A stretch of 64,000 nt of DNA from an uncultured Rhodospirillales bacterium (GCA_902777205.1 CACYSU010000001.1:85832-149831), one strand, 5' to 3'; shown: positions 35,043 to 42,155, counted from the first letter of the stretch. Program-made: numbers and translations. The notes: generated by a model not told the origin, from the letters alone.

Positions 35043-35624
35043 ATGCGCTTTTTTCTGTTTTTCCTGATCGCCTGTTTGGCGAACGCCGTTTCGCCCGTTT
35101 GCGCGGCCGAAAGCATTTCCGCCGCCGCCGACCGGATCGCGACGGCGCGTGATAAAAAAGAGGGGTTGGAAAAACTGAACGTCAAGGTCGGTGACAAGAT
35201 TCAGGACATCGGTTCCCTGACGATCGAGGATTTTCTGGAATTACAGGCGGTTCCCGACGGAATGGACGCCGTGTCCGCCCAAACGCTGTACGACGCGGAC
35301 GGCCGGTTTGACTTTTTCCTGACGACGGAACAGGCGCTGCAGTCGATCGCCGTTATGCGCGGCCAAGGGATCGAGCTTCCGGCCGATTTGGAAAAGAACA
35401 TCAAGCAAGATCCGGCGAACGCGTCGAAATTGATGGACGAGGCGTTTCAACAAATTCCGCCCGCGAAGGTCGAAAGCAAAGAGGACATCGCCCGCGTGCG
35501 CCGTTCCGCGATCAAAGAGGCCGAAACGACGCTGGGGATACGGTTCAAGGATATTCTGGACAACCAGAAACAGATGATGTCGCCGGCCGCGAAACAGAAA
35601 AAACGGGGAAGAATCGTCAAATGA
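35043..35624 (+). CDS. Exported protein of an unrecognised family (paralogue of 33685-34305)
   Basis: 193 residues. A signal peptide (MRFFLFFLIACLANAVSPVCAA) is followed by a mixed domain (about 25-100) and a helical C-terminal half. The latter contains SIAVMRGQGIELPADLEKN and AIKEAETTLGIRFKDILDN, which align with the exported protein at 33685-34305. The ATG at 35043 follows GGAGG and begins the signal peptide. The stop overlaps trmJ in an ATGA, so an exported protein and a tRNA methylase are translated from the same message, which is unexpected. No function can be assigned. Confidence 0.7.
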   Translation: MRFFLFFLIACLANAVSPVCAAESISAAADRIATARDKKEGLEKLNVKVGDKIQDIGSLTIEDFLELQAVPDGMDAVSAQTLYDADGRFDFFLTTEQALQSIAVMRGQGIELPADLEKNIKQDPANASKLMDEAFQQIPPAKVESKEDIARVRRSAIKEAETTLGIRFKDILDNQKQMMSPAAKQKKRGRIVK

Positions 35625-36361
35625 CAACCGCTGAACAGGGTGTGAAGCCCGTCTTTATTCTGGTGCGTCCGCAGTTGGCGGAAAACGTCGGAACGGCGGC
35701 GCGCGCGATGATGAATTGCTGCGTCGATGAAATGCGGCTGGTCGATCCGGACGAAGACCACCTGTGCGACCGCGCGATCGCGGCGTCTTCCGGCGCGGAT
35801 GAAATTTTGCGCAGCGCCAAAGTCTTTTCATGCGTGGCTGACGCCGTCGCCGATTTGCAAAAGGTTTACGCGACGACCGGACGGCCGCGCGATATGATCA
35901 AACCCGTTTTGACGGGGCAGGGCATGGCTCGCGAAATCAACGCTTTCGCGGCCGGCGGGGTGAAATGCGGGGTTATGTTCGGTCCCGAACGGACGGGATT
36001 GGAAAACGACGATCTGGCCTATGCCGACATGATCGTGAACATTCCGTTGAATCCGAAACATTGTTCGCTGAATTTGGCGCAGGCGGTGCTGTTGGCCGGA
36101 TACGAGATTTTCCGGCTGTCCGACGCGACGCCCGACCGCGTGATGGCCATGCCGAACACCGAACCCGCGAACAAGGATGAAACGGAACACCTGTTCGCGC
36201 ATTTGGAACAGGAGCTGGACAAGGCCGGTTATTTCAAATCCCCCGAAAAACGGCCGCGCATGATGCGCAACCTGCGCAACATTTTCATGCGGGCGGAGCT
36301 GACATCGCAGGACGTGCGCACACTGCACGGTGTGATCGTCGATTTGACGCGGCGCGATTAA
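35621..36361 (+). CDS. trmJ: tRNA (cytidine/uridine-2'-O-)-methyltransferase TrmJ
   Basis: 246-residue SPOUT (SpoU-type) methylase. The three knot motifs are visible: FILVRPQLAENVGTAARAMMN (motif 1), CGVMFGPERTGLENDDL (motif 2) and NIPLNPKHCSLNLAQAVLLA (motif 3). The C-terminal extension (LFAHLEQELDKAGYF to RAELTSQDVRTLHGV) is typical of TrmJ, which methylates position 32 of tRNAs. It overlaps the preceding gene by 4 bases, and its TAA is shared as TTAA with the convergent Cys-rich protein gene. Confidence 0.9.
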   Translation: MTTAEQGVKPVFILVRPQLAENVGTAARAMMNCCVDEMRLVDPDEDHLCDRAIAASSGADEILRSAKVFSCVADAVADLQKVYATTGRPRDMIKPVLTGQGMAREINAFAAGGVKCGVMFGPERTGLENDDLAYADMIVNIPLNPKHCSLNLAQAVLLAGYEIFRLSDATPDRVMAMPNTEPANKDETEHLFAHLEQELDKAGYFKSPEKRPRMMRNLRNIFMRAELTSQDVRTLHGVIVDLTRRD

Positions 36362-37248
36362 CCTTTTTTCTTAACGGCTTTTTTCGGTTTCGCGGCGGCT
36401 TTCGCCGGAGGTTTCTTTGCGGCGGGCTGTTTTTTCACGGCCTTTTTCGCGCTCGTCTTTTTCACATTTGACTTTTTCACATTTGACTTTTTCACGGCCG
36501 CTTTTTTCACCGCCGCCTTTTTCTTCGGCGCGGGGGCGGCGGAGGCGCAGACGGGCGTTCCGTCCTCCAGCGCGGTCATTTCCTCGCCGAACGGACAGGT
36601 GAAGCAGCCGCCCTGTTTGTTCTTGTACGGCGCGTTTTTCGGACAGGCGCGGCATATCCATTTTCCGTCGGCGTTTTTTTCGACATAAGGGCAGAGGAAA
36701 TCGTTCTGCGCGGCCAACCGGCGGCAGATGTCGATCTGCTTTTGCGCCTTTTCATCGTCGGGATAAGCGGACGGGCAGACGTTTTGCAGCGCCTCTTTGT
36801 TGTGATACGTCTTTTCCGGCGGCTGCGGAGCGGTCGGCAGGCCGGTTTTGTAATCCGCGCCCAGCCGCAAAGCCATACGCTCCAAATCTTCGCCCGACAC
36901 CTCCGATCCGTCCGGTTTGCGCGCCGCGCCGTTGACGACGGGATGGTTCGACAGGCACATCGGATATCCCGCGCGGGACACCAGCAGCGTGCCCGCCGGA
37001 CATTTGAAACAGAACGCCTTGTTCTTGACGCCGTCGATCATATAGGCCGTCCCGTCGGGGCAGGAAGCGCAGACGCCGACCTGTTTCGGATAGTCGCGCT
37101 TTTCCCCGATCTGGCATTTTTCACGTTTGCGGTACAGGAAATTGTAAATCGTCGGCGACGATGTTTTGGGGATGTAGGTGTAGCGGTAGGCGGCCAGCGC
37201 CGGTTCGCATAAAACGGTCAGAAACAAGAGGAAAAGCAGCTTTTTCAT
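36358..37248 (-). CDS. Exported Cys-rich protein with histone-H1-like Lys/Ala tail
   Basis: 296 residues from ATG 37248, best spaced after GGAGG (ATG 37251 is an alternative). A signal peptide (KKLLFLLFLTVLCEPALA) precedes two related Cys modules, each of the form C-x2-CP-...-CF-x-CP-x-G-...-G-x-P-x-C. The first has CASCPDG and CFKCPAG; the second, about 130 residues later, has CRACPKN and CFTCPFG. Zinc binding or disulfides are both possible. The last 60 residues are a Lys/Ala/Pro tail (AVKKAAVKKSNVKKSNVKKT) like bacterial H1 proteins, odd on a secreted protein. It overlaps the upstream Sel1 gene by one base, indicating an operon. Confidence 0.7.
   Translation of the reverse strand: MKKLLFLLFLTVLCEPALAAYRYTYIPKTSSPTIYNFLYRKREKCQIGEKRDYPKQVGVCASCPDGTAYMIDGVKNKAFCFKCPAGTLLVSRAGYPMCLSNHPVVNGAARKPDGSEVSGEDLERMALRLGADYKTGLPTAPQPPEKTYHNKEALQNVCPSAYPDDEKAQKQIDICRRLAAQNDFLCPYVEKNADGKWICRACPKNAPYKNKQGGCFTCPFGEEMTALEDGTPVCASAAPAPKKKAAVKKAAVKKSNVKKSNVKKTSAKKAVKKQPAAKKPPAKAAAKPKKAVKKKG
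36461..36490 (-). repeat. Tandem 15-base repeat encoding KKSNV units
   Basis: TTCACATTTGACTTT occurs at 36461-36475 and again at 36476-36490, followed by a partial third copy. It encodes the repeated VKKSN pentapeptide of the lysine-rich tail; copy number could vary by slippage. Confidence 0.8.
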
Positions 37249-38393
37249 CATTCCTCCTCGTCGCTTTGTTCGCGCCACGTCAGGTTCAAATCGCACACGC
37301 CCGTCATTTCCGCACCCAGACAGGCGTTGACATAGCGGCCGATTTTGATGACATCCCTGTTTTTCAACGCTTTGGTCAGCAGGCGTTTTTGTTCAATCGT
37401 CATATAAAAAGTGGTGCCGCACGCCTCGAACGTCTGGTCGCCGATGCCCGATTTTTCGACATAGCCGTCATGAACGTCGAAACTGCGGTAAAAATCGGGG
37501 TCGAACACTTTGACGGCGTAGGTGGATATTTTCGCGCTTTTCCGGCCGGCGACGGGTTTGTTTTTCAAGCAATCCTCCGGCACAGCCTGATCGCGGACGG
37601 TTTTCAAACCGACGGACGGGCGGGATTGGCCGTTCAGGTCGTTCCAATCGGCCAGAGCCTCTTTCAATCCGGCTTGGGTCAAAATCCGTTTGGCTTCATC
37701 CTTGTTTTTGGGCGTTCCGTGGCCGTACAGCGTCATCAGCGACCGGACGAACGGATTGTCGCACAGTTTCAGCCAGTATTTCGTGTCCTTGACGCTGCGC
37801 CGCATTCCGATGCCGAAATACGACATTTCCACCAAAGCGCAGCGGGCGGCTTTGTTGGGGGATTTTTTCGCGTGCGCGGCTTTGCGCATCCATTTCAGGG
37901 ACTTTTCGTAATCCGCGTTCACCCCCTTGCCGTCCATATACAAGCGTCCCAGCCAGTATTGCGCGTCCGGATCGCCGCCCAGCGCGCCCTTTTTATAATA
38001 CGTCAGAGCTTTGCCGTAATCGCCGGTGCGGTAATAAATGCGCCCCAGTTCCTTGTGGCAGAAAAAGTTTTTTTCCTTTTCCGCGCACTTTTCGTACCAT
38101 TCGACGCCCTTTTCCGTGTTTTGAGGGACGCCGTAGCGGCCGGAGTAGTATCCGAACCCCAGCAGCGAACACGCCCGCAGGTAATCCGCGTTGCACAACC
38201 GCGTCAGTTCGGGCAGGGCGTTCGCCGCGTCCATGCGGTACAAACGGCTTTCGGCGGCCAGAAAGTCGGCTTCGTTCTTTTTCCTTTCAATGTCGGCGGC
38301 GGTCGGCGCGGCGGCCTTTTTCGGTTTCGGCGCGGCGGCCGCGGTTGTCACCGTCGAAACGGCGAAAAATAAAATCAAAAGAAAACGTTTCAT
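37248..38393 (-). CDS. Exported Sel1-repeat (TPR-like) protein
   Basis: 381 residues. A signal peptide (KRFLLILFFAVSTVTTAAAA) is followed by four or five Sel1-like repeats between about residues 60 and 215, for example LCNADYLRACSLLGFGYYSG, CHKELGRIYYRTGDYGKALT and AQYWLGRLYMDGKGVNADYE. A C-terminal domain of about 150 residues with several cysteines (ACGTTFYMT, NACLGAEMTGVC) has no recognised family. Sel1 proteins usually act as periplasmic scaffolds. The ATG at 38393 starts the signal peptide. It is followed by the Cys-rich protein gene and driven by a good promoter that shares its -35 with a divergent one. Confidence 0.75.
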   Translation of the reverse strand: MKRFLLILFFAVSTVTTAAAAPKPKKAAAPTAADIERKKNEADFLAAESRLYRMDAANALPELTRLCNADYLRACSLLGFGYYSGRYGVPQNTEKGVEWYEKCAEKEKNFFCHKELGRIYYRTGDYGKALTYYKKGALGGDPDAQYWLGRLYMDGKGVNADYEKSLKWMRKAAHAKKSPNKAARCALVEMSYFGIGMRRSVKDTKYWLKLCDNPFVRSLMTLYGHGTPKNKDEAKRILTQAGLKEALADWNDLNGQSRPSVGLKTVRDQAVPEDCLKNKPVAGRKSAKISTYAVKVFDPDFYRSFDVHDGYVEKSGIGDQTFEACGTTFYMTIEQKRLLTKALKNRDVIKIGRYVNACLGAEMTGVCDLNLTWREQSDEEE

Positions 38394-38421
38394 GCCTGTC
38401 CTTTCACAACCGGTCAACGGC

Positions 38422-38449
38422 AGTATATATGAACCCGCGGAATTGACAA
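38422..38449 (-). promoter_or_regulatory. Promoter of the Sel1 / Cys-rich operon
   Basis: Minus strand: TTGTCA (38444-38449) and TATACT (38422-38427) are 16 bases apart, about 29 bases before the ATG at 38393. The -35 overlaps the -35 of the divergent plus-strand promoter. Confidence 0.6.
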
Positions 38450-38471
38450 AATATAAAAAAAGATTTCTAAT
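38443..38471 (+). promoter_or_regulatory. Promoter of the lipoprotein gene
   Basis: Consensus TTGACA (38443-38448) and TCTAAT (38466-38471) are 17 bases apart, 32 bases before the ATG at 38503. Confidence 0.6.
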
Positions 38472-38502
38472 GCTTTTTCCGGTTGAAAAAAGGATCGTTT
38501 CG

Positions 38503-39042
38503 ATGAAAAAGCTTTTTACCCTTGTTCTGCTCGCCCTGATTTCCGGTTGTTCGGACGACGGGGCGCAGCCGTTCGACCGCGCGGGCGCGAAACGGACGGC
38601 GGCGTTCAAAGCGGAACAGTACAAACCCTACGCGGTCAAGGGAAACGGCCGGATCACGGGCGATTTCTGCATCGACGCGCCGGACGGGCAAAGGCGGTGC
38701 CTGCCGGATCAGGCGGTTTTGCTGAACCCCGTGACGGATTATTCGACGGAATGGTTCGTCCGGTATTGGACGGGCGGCGAAATGCTGGACCCCCCGAACG
38801 GCGAAGCCGCGCGCCGCAGCCGCATGGTCAGGACGAACAAACGCGGCCGGTTCGCGTTCACCGGCCTGCCCGCGGGGGAATATTACGTCGGCGCGGTCGC
38901 GTGTCCGTTCGCGCAGGGGGATGATCCCGCCGGTTTCCCGTACCAGCGTTGGGGCGCGCGCGTGACCGTTCCGGATGAAGCACCGGACGGCAGGCGGGCG
39001 GTGACGGTCGTTTTGGAAAAACTTTTTGAACAGGCGGAGTAA
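38503..39042 (+). CDS. Lipoprotein with possible carboxypeptidase-regulatory-like fold
   Basis: 179 residues with a type II signal peptide and lipobox (LVLLALISGC, Cys18), so it should be lipid-anchored. After a polar segment it has a domain with KGNGRITGDFCIDAP, VRTNKRGRFAFTGLPAGEYY and YQRWGARVTVPD. The segment G-x-F-x-F-x-GLPAGEYYV is typical of carboxypeptidase-regulatory/SdrD-like beta sandwiches. A pair of cysteines (residues near 63 and 72) could form a disulfide. The resemblance is local and the function unknown. ATG 38503 follows AAAAGGA. rmuC begins 2 bases after the stop. Confidence 0.7.
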   Translation: MKKLFTLVLLALISGCSDDGAQPFDRAGAKRTAAFKAEQYKPYAVKGNGRITGDFCIDAPDGQRRCLPDQAVLLNPVTDYSTEWFVRYWTGGEMLDPPNGEAARRSRMVRTNKRGRFAFTGLPAGEYYVGAVACPFAQGDDPAGFPYQRWGARVTVPDEAPDGRRAVTVVLEKLFEQAE

Positions 39043-39044
39043 GT

Positions 39045-40373
39045 ATGCTGTTTTTGGTGTTGTTCGTGATCGCCGCGGTGCTGTGCGCCGTCGCTTTGGC
39101 CTTTTTGATCGCCGTGTTAAAGAAAAACGCCCGTCTGGCGTCGGAAAACGAAACGTTGAAATCAACGCAAGGGCAGGCGGAGATTTTGCAAAGCCAGGTC
39201 GCGGAATTGAAAGCCGAAAAAGACCGGCTGGCCGAGGATAAAACCCGTTTGACCGCGCAGGCCGCCGCGTTGGAAACGCAAATGCGGGAAAGCGAACGCC
39301 ACCTGAACGACAAGGTGGAGGAGCTGAAAAACGCGCGGGAAAGCCTGACGCTGCAATTCAAAAGCGTTTCCGCCGATTTGTTGAAAACGCAGTCGGCCGA
39401 TTTCAAAAAGGATCAGCGGGAATCGCTGGGGCAGATTTTGACCCCGCTGAAAGACCAGCTGGACGCCTTTAAAAAGCGGATGGAGGAAATCAACCAGATC
39501 AACGCCGGCGACAAAGGCAAAATGGATCAACAGCTGAGCCAGCTGCTGAAAATGAACCAGACGCTGTCCGAAGACGCGCAGAACCTGACAAACGCGTTGA
39601 AAGGAAACACGAAACATCAGGGCGATTGGGGCGAAACGCAGTTGGAACGGATGTTTGAAATCGCCGGATTTGAAAAGGGCATCAACTATTGCGTTCAGGA
39701 AAATCACAAAGACGACGACGGCAACAACAAGCGTCCCGACTATATCGTCAATCTGCCGGACAAACGGCGGCTGATCGTTGACTGCAAAGTGTCGCTGAAC
39801 GCCTATATGCGCTATGTCCGCGCCGAAACGCCGGAGGAACGGAAGAAATATCTGGCCGAACACGTCAGGGCGATCCGCGATCACGTCAAGGAATTGGCGG
39901 CCAAGGATTACCAGTCCGTCATCAAGGCGCAGGGGCTGGATTACGTCTTCATGTTCGTGCCCGTCGAACAGGCGTATGTCGAAGCGCTCAGCGCCGATCC
40001 GGAAATTTACGCCGACGCGTACCAAAGCCGCATCGCGCTGACGACGGCGTCGTCCCTGCTGCCGGTACTGCGTACCGTCCAAAACCTGTGGCAAATCGAA
40101 CGGCAGAACAAAAACGTGCAGAAAATCGCTGAAATCGGCGGAAAGCTACACGACAAGCTGGTCGGTTTCGTCGAAGATATGCAGGGAATCGACAAAGCGT
40201 TGAACTCCGCCAGAACGAATTACGACAAGGCGTTGAAAAAACTGTCCGAAGGCAACGGCAACGCAATCGGCTGGGCGCAAAAGATGAAAGATCTGGGGGC
40301 GAAAGCGGGTAAAAGCTTTCCCGCCGAAATGATCGACGACCCCGCGATGATCGAGGACAACAGCAACGTTTAA
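39045..40373 (+). CDS. rmuC: DNA recombination protein RmuC
   Basis: 442 residues. An N-terminal membrane helix (FLVLFVIAAVLCAVALAFLIAV) is followed by a coiled coil (about 30-190) and the conserved RmuC nuclease-like domain with GNTKHQGDWGETQLERMFE, RPDYIVNLPDKRRLIVDCKVSLNAY and GLDYVFMFVPVEQAY. The Asp-x-Lys (DCKVS) fits the PD-(D/E)XK-like fold proposed for this family, which limits recombination at repeats and, in recent work on other species, acts in phage defence. Its TAA is shared as TTAA with queH on the other strand. Confidence 0.92.
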   Translation: MLFLVLFVIAAVLCAVALAFLIAVLKKNARLASENETLKSTQGQAEILQSQVAELKAEKDRLAEDKTRLTAQAAALETQMRESERHLNDKVEELKNARESLTLQFKSVSADLLKTQSADFKKDQRESLGQILTPLKDQLDAFKKRMEEINQINAGDKGKMDQQLSQLLKMNQTLSEDAQNLTNALKGNTKHQGDWGETQLERMFEIAGFEKGINYCVQENHKDDDGNNKRPDYIVNLPDKRRLIVDCKVSLNAYMRYVRAETPEERKKYLAEHVRAIRDHVKELAAKDYQSVIKAQGLDYVFMFVPVEQAYVEALSADPEIYADAYQSRIALTTASSLLPVLRTVQNLWQIERQNKNVQKIAEIGGKLHDKLVGFVEDMQGIDKALNSARTNYDKALKKLSEGNGNAIGWAQKMKDLGAKAGKSFPAEMIDDPAMIEDNSNV

Positions 40374-40912
40374 CCCGCATCGCGGCGGGAAAACGGGCAG
40401 CCGCAATAGTTTTGCGCGTACATTCCCGTTTCTTTGACCAGCCTTTGGCGCGTCTGTTCCAATCCGCCTTTGCGCCAGTTGGTGAAATCGTAGGGGACGC
40501 CCGTTTCTTCGGACGCTTCGGCCGCGGCGGCGTTAACCTGATCCAGATTTTTATAGCGCGAAACGCCCAAAACGGACGAAACGGCGGCAAAACCGTTTTT
40601 CTTGGCGTATTCCATCGCGCGTTTCAGCCTGAAATGAAAGCATACGGCGCACCGTTGCCCGCGTTCGGGTTCGTTTTCCAATCCTTTGACCGCGGCCAAC
40701 CAGTTTTCCGGATCGTATTCCAAGGAAACAAACGCGACGCCGCGTTCGCGGCAGAATTTTTCGTTTTCCGCACGCCGTTTTTCGTATTCGGCGGCGGGGG
40801 CGATGTTGGGGTTGTAAAACAAAACGGCGAAGTCCGCCCCGTCGTTCGCCAGTTTGTCGATCACGGCGCAGGAACACGGGGCGCAGCAGGACAGCAGCAG
40901 AATTTCCGGCAT
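40370..40912 (-). CDS. queH: Epoxyqueuosine reductase QueH
   Basis: 180 residues of the QueH (DUF208) family, which performs the last step of queuosine synthesis in tRNA and is unrelated to QueG. The N-terminal CCAPC (Cys9, Cys10, Cys13), central RCAVCFHFRLKRAM and C-terminal YCGCPFS supply the cysteines for the iron-sulfur cluster and second metal. The ATP-binding region of the HUP fold is near SSVLGVSRYKN. It is preceded upstream by the DUF2934-like gene and its terminator, so it has its own transcription or read-through. It overlaps rmuC tail to tail. Confidence 0.93.
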   Translation of the reverse strand: MPEILLLSCCAPCSCAVIDKLANDGADFAVLFYNPNIAPAAEYEKRRAENEKFCRERGVAFVSLEYDPENWLAAVKGLENEPERGQRCAVCFHFRLKRAMEYAKKNGFAAVSSVLGVSRYKNLDQVNAAAAEASEETGVPYDFTNWRKGGLEQTRQRLVKETGMYAQNYCGCPFSRRDAG

Positions 40913-40952
40913 GGGGTTTCTTTTTCTTTCAAATGATCAAAGAAGGACAAAT

Positions 40953-40989
40953 AAAAAAACGGCTGAGAGCGAAACTCAAAGCCGTTTTT
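40953..40989 (-). terminator. Rho-independent terminator of the DUF2934-like gene
   Basis: Read on the minus strand, ACGGCT (40980-40985) and GAG pair with CTC and AGCCGT (40959-40964) across a small mismatch, followed by TTTTTTTATTT. It lies directly after the gene ending at 41005. Confidence 0.75.
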
Positions 40990-41004
40990 CATGGATTTCC
41001 GGAA

Positions 41005-41313
41005 TTATTTTTTCGCGGCGGCTTTTTTCGCCGGAGCTTTTTTCGCGGCCGGTTTCTTTTCGGCTTTTTCGGTCTTCGCGGCGGCTTTTTTCGCCGGAGC
41101 CTTCTTCGCGGCCGGTTTTTCTTCGGCTTTCACTTCTTCGGCCGGCGCTTCTTCGCAGCAGCAGCAACAGCAGCATTCTTCCTCTTGGCATTCGCCTTTG
41201 CCGCTTTCCTGCGCTTCCGCTTCCAGCCAGCAATCAATTTCGACGCCTTCCGGACAGCCGTTGTTCAACCACACGAAATACGCCGCTTCGCGGACTTCAT
41301 CTTCTTTTGCCAT
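41005..41313 (-). CDS. DUF2934-like small protein with seven consecutive Cys and H1-like tail
   Basis: 102 residues, cytoplasmic by lack of a signal peptide. Residues 5-36 resemble the short DUF2934 motif (REAAYFVWLNNGCPEGVEID and CWLEAEA). An acidic, Cys-rich stretch follows with C42 and seven consecutive cysteines at 47-53 (EEECCCCCCCEE). The last 40 residues are a Lys/Ala/Pro tail containing two copies of KPAAKKAPAKKAAAK with a period of 21 residues, similar to bacterial histone-H1-like proteins. GGGAGA precedes the ATG at 41313. A good promoter and a terminator flank it, so it is a single-gene unit. Metal binding combined with nucleic-acid binding is a guess. Confidence 0.75.
   Translation of the reverse strand: MAKEDEVREAAYFVWLNNGCPEGVEIDCWLEAEAQESGKGECQEEECCCCCCCEEAPAEEVKAEEKPAAKKAPAKKAAAKTEKAEKKPAAKKAPAKKAAAKK
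41012..41119 (-). repeat. Direct repeat encoding the Lys/Ala/Pro tail units
   Basis: The 26-base sequence beginning TTCGCGGCGGCTTTTTTCGC at 41012 recurs exactly at 41075, a 63-base period, and the following 20 bases are near-identical. This is a tandem duplication of the coding unit. Confidence 0.8.
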
Positions 41314-41382
41314 TTACATTCTCCCAAAAGTAAAAAAACAATGATTTTTCCCTAGCCTGAACTTTTCCTCACGCCATTTTCA

Positions 41383-41411
41383 GTTTTACCTGATTTTTTT
41401 AGAAAATTCAA
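41383..41411 (-). promoter_or_regulatory. Promoter of the DUF2934-like gene
   Basis: Minus strand: TTGAAT (41406-41411) and TAAAAC (41383-41388) are 17 bases apart, leaving a leader of about 60 bases before the ATG at 41313. Confidence 0.5.
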
Positions 41412-41417
41412 CGATTT

Positions 41418-42059
41418 TTAGGTGCGGGCGCGTTTCCACGGCGGCAGAACGCTGAAAGTCGTCGCCGTTTGGCGCAATTCGGGCAGCAGGTCGTTCAAAA
41501 CGGCGGCGCGTTCCCGCGTCCGCTTTGGTGAAAAATACCGCTCCCTTTGCGCCAGCCGCGGCACGACCAGTTCCGGCGCGGCGTCGATGTAGCGGATATC
41601 GACCGTGTAGCCCGCCTGCCGGATTTTTTGATACAGTTCGATATGGTGCGGGTTGGCGTTGGAATGTTCAAATAAAACGGGCAGTTTGTGCTTCACCGCC
41701 TGTTTCAGCAGCTGGTATCCGACAAAGCGCGCGGGAATTTCCCAGCGGTCGAAGGATTTTTGCCGGTCTTTCAAATGGTCGGCCAGATACGCGGGCAGGG
41801 ATTCCATGATCGCGTCGAACGAGATATACAGCAATTCGGGATGCGCCGATTTCAGCGCGCGGCACAAATGCGACTTTCCGCTGGCGGGCAGGCCGCACAC
41901 GTTGATCAGGTACGGATGTTCGACGGGGCTGATGCCCCGCAGCGTTTGGCGCAAAACCGCGCGGATTTCGCGTTTGACGGCCGGCAGGTCGGCGTCCGGC
42001 GGAAAAATGCGGGAAAGCGTCGTGTACGGATACATGATTTTGTTGATGACGGACTGCAT
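41418..42059 (-). CDS. Zeta-toxin-like P-loop kinase
   Basis: 213 residues from ATG 42059; the frame is open further upstream, but that stretch contains the promoter. The Walker A motif is CGLPASGKSH (residues 55-64). It is followed by SFDAIMESLPAY, VLFEHSNANPHHIELYQKIRQAGY and IRYIDAAPELVVPRLAQRERYF. The order P-loop, acidic strand, FEHS and R-x2-R resembles zeta toxin / AAA_33 kinases, which phosphorylate UDP-GlcNAc or other small molecules. No epsilon antitoxin-like gene lies beside it, so a housekeeping small-molecule kinase is equally possible. Confidence 0.6.
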   Translation of the reverse strand: MQSVINKIMYPYTTLSRIFPPDADLPAVKREIRAVLRQTLRGISPVEHPYLINVCGLPASGKSHLCRALKSAHPELLYISFDAIMESLPAYLADHLKDRQKSFDRWEIPARFVGYQLLKQAVKHKLPVLFEHSNANPHHIELYQKIRQAGYTVDIRYIDAAPELVVPRLAQRERYFSPKRTRERAAVLNDLLPELRQTATTFSVLPPWKRART

Positions 42060-42093
42060 CGAAAACGACCCTGCCGTTGAATGAAACGGCGGA

Positions 42094-42121
42094 ATTTTAA
42101 CACGGCCGCGTCCGAAATCAA
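42094..42121 (-). promoter_or_regulatory. Possible promoter of the zeta-like kinase gene
   Basis: Minus strand: TTGATT (42116-42121) and TAAAAT (42094-42099) are 16 bases apart. The leader contains a small hairpin, CCGTT/AACGG, near 42073-42090. Confidence 0.45.
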
Positions 42122-42155
42122 GATGAAAGGAGGGGAAAAATCGCACTTAAAAATG

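Noticed and set aside
36461-36490. Short tandem repeats considered as a CRISPR array or attachment site
   Set aside because: The units are contiguous without spacers and in phase with the KKSNV coding repeat.
38191-38502. In-frame N-terminal extension of the lipoprotein gene by 104 codons
   Set aside because: It would read through the divergent promoter region and the antisense of the Sel1 gene; the lipobox signal peptide begins at 38503.
40933-41355. Plus-strand frame (140 codons) across the DUF2934-like gene, rich in Phe and Arg
   Set aside because: It is the reverse complement of the Lys/Ala repeat tail; the minus-strand frame has the ribosome-binding site, promoter, terminator and a recognisable motif.
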